Positions 35,190-44,288 of a DNA stretch of 64,000 nucleotides are shown one piece after another; within the stretch, counting starts at the first letter, position 1, and each line of letters starts with the position of its first letter. This stretch comes from Scalesia atractyloides (taxonomy: Eukaryota; Streptophyta; Magnoliopsida; Asterales; Asteraceae). Where the stretch lies: positions 46,153,194-46,217,193 of the forward strand of contig CAMTDV010000003.1 in assembly GCA_947069175.1 (NCBI GenBank). Reading direction: 5' to 3'. The translations under genes were made by a program, and so were the position numbers. Under the pieces are notes generated by a model. The model had not been told where the DNA came from and made no database searches. It saw nothing but the letters and a program-made list of their open reading frames with translations.

Positions 35190-36571
35190 GTTCGAATTCA
35201 ACGATATAAAACTTTTATCTGCACCAATATAAAATAGACATGAAGCGTAAACATTGTTAACGAGATATGTACTAGTGATGACATCGTTGGCGTTTTGAGC
35301 CTGAGCTGAAGTGATGACGAATGCTCGACCAGGAGCTTGCTGTTGTTGCTGCTACTGATTGTTGTTGTTGTTGCGTTGAGGGCATGTTTTCGCAAAGTAG
35401 TTGGTATCTTCGCATTTGAAACAAGCACAAACTATGGTTGCTGGCGGTTGGTTTGGTTCGCAGCAGGGTTTTGGGGTGCTGCGATGGCTCGGGCTTGGTT
35501 GGCAGGGGTTTATGGAGCACTTCGACAATGCGAGGAAAATTGTCCAAACCTATTGCAACTAGTGAACAGGCGGCAGGGAGCGTTAATGGGGTGGTGATAA
35601 GGGCAGGTGTTACACTTCGGATGCGGCCCAATGTACGCATTTCTGGTGAAATCAGGGTTGGTTGGTGCAATTCGTTGGATAAGCTGGGGGTTTGGCGGAG
35701 TGAGTACCACGCAATTCTGGCTTGAAGCCTTCCGCTTCTTGCCTTTGTTGTTCTTGGTGGGAGGTTTAGATGATGTAGGCTCAGGGGTGGCATCGGTGGT
35801 AGCTTGGTGTGCGTTCTTCGATGGAGCCTTGGTGGAGGCTTCATGGAGAACATGGGTGTTGTTGAGCTTGGCAGCTAAGCGGTAGGTATCCTCGAGAGTC
35901 TTGGGGGAAGCAACGCCAACAAGGTTCATTAGGTGAGGGGGGAGGCAGCGTATGTATTTCAGAACAGCCTTCTCGGTAGTGTTGACTTGGCTAGGGCAAA
36001 TCGCACTGAGCTGCTTGCAATGGGCCGTGAGGCCAGCGTTAATGTTCCCCACCTGCTTTAGGTTCCAGAACTCGTTTTCGAGCCTTTGACACTCGTGTGG
36101 GGGACAAAACTCCTTCTCCATAAGTTGTCTGAGGTCGGCCCCTAGGAAGGCGTGGGCGATTTCATTTCCATGAGCGTTATGCTCGAAGGTCCACCAATCA
36201 AGGGCTCTTGATCGAAAGACGCCCGTTGCGTCGATGGTACGCAGGTGGTTAGGACAACCACTCTGAAGGAACATTACTTCAATGGTGTCAAACCATTGCA
36301 GCAGCTTCGTGGCGTCCTCTTCGCCAGTGAAGGGCAAGGGGTTGCATGAACAGAACTGCTTGAATGTAAACACCGACTTAGGTGCTTCTACCTTAGAGTC
36401 GACAGAGGCATGGGATGAGTCGGTGTTTGGTGGGGGTTGGATCTTGCTGACGATGTCCAGGATGATCTTTGCCATTTGCTTAGCCATGAATTTCATGCAA
36501 TCCTTCTTGGACATTGAGTTGGAGCTGGACTTCAACTTCAACCTCGCTCTTGAGTTTTGCGAAAAAGACAT
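35190..36571 (-). pseudogene. Tekay-like gag and protease, broken
   Basis: The frame from 36571 is open for 353 codons. It begins MSFSQNSRARLKL and contains the retrotransposon gag core (W-F-D-T-I-E, RALDWWTFEHNAHG, LRQLMEKEFCPPHECQRLENE). Near the C-terminus a Cys/His-rich segment with NRFGQFSSHC looks like a degraded zinc knuckle (GHF changed to GQF). A frameshift at about 35510-35560 leads to a second, degraded knuckle region and a Gln-rich linker. The protease start reads LFYIGADKSF near 35230-35200. The catalytic Asp of the expected FD(S/T)GAD is replaced by Tyr, so the protease is dead. Confidence 0.85.
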
Positions 36572-37540
36572 CTAGGGAATTAACAATAGAGGAAAGGATG
36601 AGGCTTGATCATAATGGGGTTATAAAAGTCACGTTTGAGCATGTAAGTATCACATAACACATATGAGTTCACATAGATGACATAAGTATAACAAGTATTT
36701 AAAAGTATAAACACGTAGATTGCGTAAGGAGTATAAATTTAATTGGTTTACGAGAATTATTATTGTTTTTTATTGCGGAAGGCGTGCGAATCGTGTATCG
36801 GGCTCGAAATGACCAAGGTAACAAGTATTAAAACACATAGAAATTGAGATAACATAAAAGATAGGCTTAGTAAAACATTGGAGTGTTTCGGGTTGAGAAA
36901 CGTCGACTATTCCAAAGTGAATCAAAGATCCTTTCAAAGTAGAGAAACGTACGTTGGCCTATAGGTAAAATGCTCTCGTCGAGAAGCGATTAACGGCATT
37001 TTACCCTTCCAGTTACTACACGTCTCTAATTGATCGAAAAATCAAAACTTTTGCAAAATTGAAAATCGAGGAATGGGACTAATTGACAAGGTGCGGGTTT
37101 CACCCCTAACTTGACAACATCGTACCCTAAGTGTGGTTAGTACTTACCAAACGAGGTTCTAATTCAACCCGTTGGTAAGGGTCCAATAGAGTATGAAATG
37201 GAAAATTTCCATCAAGGTATGGATATCGCTCCTAACTTGATGGCGTAATTTCGTGAAAAATCGAATACGCAGATTGAGAGTCGTTCATCAAAGTGTGGGT
37301 TTCACGTCTATTGTTGGTGAAGTCGTCTCCTTTATAATGCGAGTTTCTTCAAGTCTTCAAGTGTGTATATTGTGTAAATGTTTTAGGAAAAACATATTGT
37401 ATATATATTAAGACAAAGGTAGAAAGAAGCAAAGTATGAAGAATTAACATTTTAAGCATGAATCAAGAATGGTCGAAGTTGGTCACTTAAACTATAGACT
37501 AGGTTGAACATGGAAATTCTACCTAATTCCCTATAGTTAT
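36572..37540 (-). other. Leader of the Tekay-like element
   Basis: Non-coding, about 970 bp between primer site and gag. It contains repeated blocks with GTTAGGGGTGAAACCC-type sequence (near 37080, 37210 and 37290). These have counterparts in the leader of the non-autonomous gypsy at 16560-16810, which is the best sign that the two elements belong to one family. Confidence 0.65.
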
Positions 37541-37553
37541 GGCACTGATACCA
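37541..37553 (-). promoter_or_regulatory. Primer binding site of the Tekay-like element
   Basis: The minus strand reads TGGTATCAGTGCC three bases after the LTR end (GTGACA, GAT, then the site). One base differs from TGGTATCAGAGCC. Confidence 0.9.
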
Positions 37554-39603
37554 ATCTGTCACACCCCAACCGATGGCGGAAACATCGGAGATGAAATAGG
37601 TTGCTCGAGACATCATAACACTATTTGCGACAATATTAGATTTAAAATTTCAAATCATTTCAAATTCGTCAAGTACAACATAAGAAATTTGAAAGTACAA
37701 CATTTAACAAAATGATTAACAAATAGCAACATAAAGTCTAGAAGTTTCTAGGTGTGTTTCTAGGAAGTCCCTACTAAGTTTCGTCAACGGCGTCATCCTT
37801 AACCTGCAACATGTTAAAAGTATAGTTCAATACAAAAGTATTGGCGAGTACACAAGTTTGATATAACATAAGTATGAAACAGTTTAAACGAATGCACATG
37901 TTAAATCAGTATACTAGATTAATGTAAACAAGGCATGCGATTTATAAGTCAATCCTTAAGTGTCATCGCAAAATAAAATAACTTAACATGACCACAAGAA
38001 TACGGGCGATGCGTTACTCCTATAGTGCTATACATGTTAAGGGGAGCTCGTACGAAGTTAATGACAAGTTGTATCACATAAGAATGTTCCAAGTATACAA
38101 ACCACGTATCACGTATCTTTAGCATGTTTGATGGATTGTTTGTGTGATTGCATAAAAGTATAAGTGTGATTGCGTGAAATTTTGATAGGTTAACATGTTT
38201 TACCCAAAAAGTGTAAAGCGTAAAAAGGGTGTTCGAGTGTACTCACAGTTTTGCAAAGCTTCCTTTGTTAAATCCGTGAAGAGTTTATTTGGTCGGTGAA
38301 CGGAACACCGTATCCTATACGAGGAAAAATAGGTGTGTAAGTATTGGAATGATAATAGAGGATTCGGATTAGGAATTTAAGGTATGCAAAAGTATGTATT
38401 CATAAAAGTATTAATCTAGATGTTAACATTCGTTTTGACACTACGAACCCTGTAGTGTGGTTGTGATTGGTCATGCCCGTTAGAATCGTAACGAGTAGGT
38501 TAAGTCCTAGATAATATAACCTAATGTTAGGACAAGTAACCATATGATTATTGTCAAAAGTTCGGTTATGTTTAATTCTTATTTACATATATATTTTCTA
38601 TAGTATAACATTAGGTTTATCATATAAGTCATAGATTTCATAGATATCATGCATGGAGGTAGGAGGATAACCGTCCTTTAACCTTTTTCGTAAGATTCAC
38701 CATTGCACGAATTTTCACAAGGACAATTCGGATGGTCATGAACGGAATAAAAAGTAATACGTTACTAACTAATGGTTACACATAAAAATCATCAAGTGAG
38801 GTGGTGGATTGAAAGTAGGATAGCCAAGGCTTCCATGTAGTCACACCTTTACCAAAACACAAGCTTTGTCAAGCTTTGATGGTTCCAACCCTTGTGCGTT
38901 AAAACCCTTTGCAAAACGGAAAATTTAGAGATACTTTACACCTCCTAATTTGTATGAAACAACTCTAGCTAGCTCACTAACCATGGGTTTTATTAGAGGC
39001 ATGAGTAGCACAAGTTTGTTTAGAGAAAACAAGTTTAAATAAAGTTTCTAAGTTCATCTTCCAAAACAGAAAGTTTAGCCTTAAAAATGGTATTGTCCCA
39101 CCTTGGTTTTCAATGGAACACCTATGGTAACATCCCAAGAGGCATTACAACCATTGTAGAGGAAGAAATCATGAAGAAAACATGAAATTAATCAAGTTAT
39201 AAAACGATAAAATCAAGCAGAAAGTTTATGGCACTTTGGACCTCAAAAATGGTGAGGTTTCACCTTAGTTTCCCCAAGCAAACTTGTGAAAACCTTCCTA
39301 GAGCTTAGCGAAGTGTTTTAGATGAAGAAACAAGGAGGAAATAGTAGGGGAAGTGAGTTAAAACTCAATTTTAATTGCTGGAAGTTTTCTAAGATGTTGC
39401 TGAGATATTCAGCTGAGTTTGAGTATGTTTTGAGAGTGTTAGAGGGTTGCAAAAGTGGGATAAAGGATGGAGAAGTGCTCATTATATAGGGAATGGATTA
39501 GGGTTTTGGTGGGTTGGGCCTGAATAAGATTAGTGGGTCATTAACCCTGAAACAAGACAACTAACCTGGCCCAAAGCTGTGATAGGAATCTGTCCAACCC
39601 ATG

Positions 39604-39604
<1 letters not shown>

Positions 39605-39671
<67 letters not shown>
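39605..39671. repeat. TA microsatellite in the 5' LTR
   Basis: A nearly pure TA run of about 67 bp. It is the homologue of the shorter, interrupted tract at 31279-31335. Confidence 0.95.
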
Positions 39672-39674
<3 letters not shown>

Positions 39675-39894
39675 CATTATAAGGTGTATATTTAATAAAT
39701 AACCAATATGTAAAAGAGATTTAATATGCAATGGGAACATGGAAACGTATGTAAACATAACTTTTTTTTGTGTTGTAATAATAAAAGAAGTATTATAAGG
39801 ATTAAACGAGTCTAAACTCTACTGAAGTAAGTGCACAAGGTCTGCCAAGGCAAATCTCTGCTGAAGATCAAAGCTAAAGGTTTGTCAAGGCAAA

Positions 39895-40085
39895 CCTCTG
39901 CTGAAGACCAGCAGTGGTTGTCTATTAGTTTAGTTTACAGCAGAGGTTGGCTCGCAATGGTTGTCTATTAGTTTAGTGTACAGCAGTGGTTGGCTCAGCA
40001 GTGGTTGTCAACAATGGTTGTCTATTAGTTTAGTGTACAACAATGGTTGGCTCAGCAGTGGTTGTCAACAGTGGTTTCAACAATA
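39895..40085. repeat. Minisatellite in the 5' LTR
   Basis: Units built from CAGCAGTGGTTGTCTATTAG and TTTAGTGTACAGCAG, as in the 3' LTR, but with extra short units (GTCAACAATGGTTG) and different copy order. Confidence 0.75.
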
Positions 40086-40267
40086 AACAATGCATAAACG
40101 ATGTGTATTTCATATAAAAACTTCGTTTCATTATGATCAAAGTCTCAGATTTACAATGGTTTGAAACGAAATACGATTACAAAGGAAACGAATTTTCGAA
40201 AATAGAACACTATACGATCTTTCTAAAAACGGAAAGTTACGAAAAGACGAGGCGTTACAAAAAATAC

Positions 40268-40400
40268 CTTATCCAAACCTTCAAACTTCTGATCGCCAAG
40301 GCTGGAGAAGAAAAGACTAAAACAGTTTTTTCGCCGGAGAAGGAGAAGAGTAGAAAAGGTTGTATTAAGTTTGTTAAAATTAAGATTGTTAATTATGTAA
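40268..40400 (-). other. Candidate non-coding exon 1 of the B3-like gene
   Basis: Directly right of the Tekay-like element the minus strand reads TTTGGATAAG followed by GTATTTT, a good splice donor at 40267. Upstream is CT-rich, 5'-UTR-like sequence (TTCTTCTCCAGCC) without an ATG. Coding exon 2 begins with ATG at its acceptor (22822), as expected if exon 1 is untranslated. The element would lie a few bases inside intron 1 and leave the donor intact. The upstream limit of the exon is a guess. Confidence 0.35.
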
Positions 40401-40439
40401 TGCAATTTTTTATTTATTTGTTTTACAACAATCTTTAAT

Positions 40440-40942
40440 ATCGGGATTTTAAAAACCGATTTTTAATTATGTATGATTTTTATTTGCTTTATAATAAACA
40501 ACTAATACATAACCTTTTCGTATTAAGTAGTAAATGTATATGTTTTGTTTATAATTAATAAATTTTTATAAATTAATAGATAAAATTGTGTCAAACAAAT
40601 AGTTTTTAATAGATTTATAGATAACATATTTTAATAACTTTGATTGTATTATATGTTCAATTAGTAAAGGTAAAATATCTAACAAAAAATGAAACTTTCT
40701 AAATATTAAACAAAATATACATCTAATAATTACAACTAATACGTAATTATTTTGTATTTTTATCTATTAATGATTATTGTTGTAAAGTTGTGAGCAAATT
40801 CATAATGTTCTGCATATTGCATTCTATATTTATATAGATTAATGAATAAAACTTATAGCATTATGTACTTATGATTGATTCGATAGAAACATTGATCTCA
40901 TTGTCTAAAACAAACTCGTGTAATACACGGGTTATAAGCTAG
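40440..40942 (+). mobile_element. Possible Helitron 3' end
   Basis: A short hairpin CGTGTAATACACG (40917-40929) is followed nine bases later by CTAG (40939-40942) and then T. Helitrons end with a hairpin and CTRR and insert before T (family knowledge). The upstream 480 bp is AT-rich without ORFs. I could not identify a 5' TC terminus, so the left limit is arbitrary. Confidence 0.3.
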
Positions 40943-41434
40943 TTTAATAATAAAAGTGAACAGTCCAAAACAGCAAGTGTCTGATCCGAAACAGCCCAAT
41001 CCGAAATGAGGTATCTGAAACGGATTCGAAACAGTTGAATACTTCCGAACAGTTACACGAATCTGAAATGAATTCAGAATAGGAGTTCGAATTCGAATGA
41101 CTTGTTGATTATCCGAAACTCGATGAGGATGATCCAAAAGGCTTGACTAATGATCTGAAATGCAGACAATCTTCAATAGAAATTATTCCGAAACTAAACA
41201 GATTTATCTGAAATCTTATCTGAAATTCTAATAGATGATTTCGAGAACACGATCCGAAATTCAACAAGACGATCCAAAAACTATTCGAAATTCAAGCTGA
41301 TTATCCGAAACACTAGCAGAGAACTCAAACAGCGTCGAAAAACTCGAATAGCAACGAAACAGCAGCAAACCAGCAACACAGCTGTGATCCGAATCAGTGT
41401 GATATCAGATTTGAGCCTGGAAACAGGTTCAACA
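40943..41434 (-). other. Copia leader with CCGAAA repeats, truncated
   Basis: Non-coding sequence next to a primer site. It carries some twenty copies of TCCGAAA or GATCCGAAA and variants such as CGAAACAGC. The rest of the element to the left is missing. The body may have been lost to the Helitron-like insertion or a deletion. Confidence 0.55.
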
Positions 41435-41447
41435 CCCTCTGATACCA
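41435..41447 (-). promoter_or_regulatory. Primer binding site of truncated copia
   Basis: The minus strand reads TGGTATCAGAGGG two bases after the LTR end (TTACA, AT, then the site). Confidence 0.8.
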
Positions 41448-41449
41448 AT

Positions 41450-41802
41450 TGTAAGTCCCGAAATACTGGATCTAACAATATAACATGAAGTTTGATTGCT
41501 GGCGGAATCACACAATCAAACTTCATTCGAACAAAAGAAATAAGATGAAATAGAAATGATCCAATGGATTAACTTGCATACAAAAGTTTGTCTAATACAA
41601 GTTAATTATCACCACCAAAGAACCACTAAACCTTAATACATCATTTACTATTTATAGCAATGGTTTAGTCCACCACTCCCCTAAACCCTAGGCCCATTAG
41701 CCTTCCCAAGCCCATTCTTATACAAGCTAATTAACAAACAAAATAAGCAAACTAGCCCAACACTAATAGAATAACTAATGTATAAACCTTTAGAGCCTAA
41801 CA
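41450..41802 (-). repeat. Copia 5' LTR, subfamily D (353 bp)
   Basis: On the minus strand it starts TGTTAGGCTCTAAAGG, has TATAAATAG at 41656-41648, and ends CGGGACTTACA. Both ends match the LTRs of the element at 51693-62766 (TGTTGGCC...GGGACTTACA), so it is a relative in opposite orientation. The element body to the left is truncated after about 500 bp. Confidence 0.7.
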
Positions 41803-43739
41803 ACAACCATATAAGCACATTGGTTTACCACCTACATTTATCGTAAAAACACATACATTACCTCATGTAGGAAACTACCATACACTATGGTCACATCACA
41901 GAGACGTAACCTAGACGCAACGCTGTCGGAAGACAAAGATTACCTACATCCTCAAGACGCCTTACCACCCGTAGGTAATGATCATCTTCATCGTCATGCA
42001 TGTACCTCATCAAGATGCATCGCTATTGCAAAATAACAGTTGTCTACATCCTCAAGACACATCTCTAGGATGCTACTTCTCGCACATAATTCCACAGACA
42101 CACAACTGCCTAGGATCTCATCCAACATCGTGTCATCGTGGATTAGCCATACAACCTCTCCAAACATCACCCAACCCGTCTATTTACTCTATAAGGGACA
42201 CACTCGATTCCATACACACATAGCAGATAACAATGTACTAACACTCTTGACTCGCATCACATAATTCATGTTTAAGTACTCTTAAGACAAACTCAAAACA
42301 AATCCCAAATCCATCATCGGTTAGAAACTACTCCCTATCACTTCTTACGTCCGAATGATCGCTTTATTTTAGGTACTCATAATGCCTCACAACCTGTTAT
42401 CCGTCGTACACATCCCTACATGTAGATATCATCCTTGGACCAATTAGATGTAGTATAGCAACAGTTGTAGGCTGTGATGACAAGTGGCACTATATGAAGA
42501 CACTTGTACATGCGACCAATTATACAATTATTATGATCAAGATCAACACCACATATAGTTGTTTCTAACGCGTCTGATAAACAGATTGTATTTGAGGTTG
42601 TATCCAAGATGACCAACGTCTTGAAATTTTTTTTATATAATTATATAATTTACAAAAACAACCTCAACATATTTACGACTCATTTACAGCTTCTTTACGA
42701 TACATCTACTCCTTTTGACATAGTATCACATTTGACTCATTTAGATAGATAAATGGGTTGCATTCATCATATCACAGTTACATGATGCCGTTAAGATGAT
42801 ATGTTCCAGCACACAGGTATAACTGTTTATTATCATTTACTCCAAACTAAACGAAATATAAGTTACAGAAATTTTCAAATAAACAATAAAACTTGAAATA
42901 AAACTGCTATGAAAGTAACACTGTCCTGCTCAACCATACAAGGATATTACCAAACTTCTATTACAGGTACAAAAAAAATTCATATTTTATTTTATGAAAA
43001 AAAGTTGACAGTTTGGACAACTTCACTCAACTGAAACACTCAAAAAGAAGAAAAAAAAGGTCAGTGCAAACATACCGAAAAGTGAAATAAACAAGCAGAC
43101 ACTTTGAAATTCAAATGAATTAAAAACTATATACAAATAAAAGCAGAGCCATGAATGAACATGATTTTGGATTTCCTTCCAGTGCTTTTATGCCATGGAA
43201 ACATTTATACGTACCCTTTTTCAGATCAGATCTTTAGTTCCATCTCACACTTCCATTTTTGTTTGCTCCTGTAATAAAAACCGATAAATAAAGGTGAAAT
43301 ATTTTAGATTTCCGGTACCAGGTTCTTATGGTTGCCAAAAAAAGAAAAGAAAATTACAAGAATGTCTTTCATTAATTAATATTTTAAACAGTTAAGTTTG
43401 CAAAACATTTGTAGAAAAATTTGCATTCATGCTAGTATCATTCTTATGTTCTGCAAAGTTTGTTTTTATATCTGGGTCTAAGGAATATTACATGAAACAT
43501 CATGTGCACACATTCATCAACAAAACAGTCAATGAATGTCAACGGAGAATGCATCATTTATGGAATAATATTATGGGTGTAAAGGAGCTGTGCAGCTCAT
43601 GAGCTACACCCTTAAACAAGCTTGAGCCTAATTTTACAGTTTACTTGTTAGATTAGACAAGCCTGGGCCTTCATATACTGAGCCTAAACGAGTATATATT
43701 ATTATAATTATGATGATGTGAAAGTTTGATATGTTTTCT
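41803..43739. other. Intergenic; no supported gene
   Basis: About 1.9 kb of AT-rich sequence downstream of the Tubby-like gene. The ORFs at 41978-42264 and 42416-42616 have no recognisable motifs and look like chance frames. A block at 43263-43205, bounded on the minus strand by TTTTTATTACAG and GTACGT, could be a 3'-UTR exon of the Tubby-like gene. This is only a suggestion. Confidence 0.4.
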
Positions 43740-43845
43740 TAATTGCAATCTAATCATACTCTTATTCTACACCATTGTCCACAGTGGGACTCGAACCCTC
43801 GACCTCATGCCTCCAAATTACACACCACTAGACTAAAGGCCCTTT
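43740..43845 (-). repeat. tRNA-derived SINE fragment
   Basis: The minus strand has an A box TAGTCTAGTGGT (43835-43824) and a B box GGTTCGAGTCC about 30 bases on, followed by CACTGTGGACAATGGTGTAG. The same tail motif (TGTGGACAAAGGTGTAGG) occurs at 46750-46765, so the two copies are one family. Confidence 0.6.
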
Positions 43846-44288
43846 GGTGAGAATTTGATGTGATTGAATATCTTATTGGTGATGTATGGCCTATCTTTCC
43901 TCGTGTTATTATGTATCGATTTAACTTTACATCTCGACCCCAAACAGTATAATAACACGTAGAAACCATTTTAACAATGGTTATGGGTAAAAACCGAACT
44001 GACATTTTCACAGTGTTAGTATGTGTTTTAATTGCATACAGCCTTCAAAATTTTATTAAAAACTAGCTAGTAATAAAAATAGAACAATTTTTGTAGCCAT
44101 ATTTCACACGCAGACCATTTATAAAAAAAAAAAAAACTTTTGGACTAAGTGTTCCTGGTCAACCCGAACCGACCCAGTGTGTTTTAACCCGTTACGAAAC
44201 TCGTGGACCCACCCATTTTGCCACCTATAGTGAACCATCTCTTAGCAGAAAACACAATTAGATACCAACGCTAACCTGTCAGTCAACA

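Larger units (their letters stand above)
23401..40259 (-). mobile_element. Tekay-like Ty3/gypsy chromovirus with nested inserts
   Basis: The minus-strand order is 5' LTR (37557-40259), primer site, leader, gag, protease, RT, RNase H, integrase with GPF motif and chromodomain-like tail, purine tract, and 3' LTR (31942-29837 continued at 23991-23401). The order with integrase last defines Ty3/gypsy. The C-terminal chromodomain-like segment and the ends TGTAACGCC...GGGTGTGACA fit the Tekay/Del clade. The duplication AAAAA lies at both sides (23396-23400, 40260-40264), but an A run makes it weaker evidence. Without the nested element it is about 11 kb. Confidence 0.9.
37557..40259 (-). repeat. 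Tekay-like 5' LTR (2703 bp)
   Basis: TG at 37557 and CA at 40259. It is uninterrupted and gives the empty-site sequence for the nested element in the 3' LTR. Length differences from the 3' LTR lie mainly in the TA tract (39605-39671) and the minisatellite (39895-40085). A CTATATAA box on the minus strand is near 39481-39489. Confidence 0.9.

Noticed and set aside
35272..35853. 193-codon ORF overlapping gag in another frame
   Set aside because: Most of it is a shadow of the gag frame; only its downstream end, after the frameshift near 35510, corresponds to the degraded knuckle and linker.
23396..40264. AAAAA as sole proof of the Tekay-like insertion limits
   Set aside because: The duplication falls in an A run and is weak alone; the limits were taken from TG...CA ends, the primer site and the purine tract instead.
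40133..40438. 101-codon plus-strand ORF spanning the right end of the Tekay-like LTR
   Set aside because: It begins in the LTR and crosses the insertion junction; the host part reads better as a CT-rich 5' leader with a splice donor on the minus strand.
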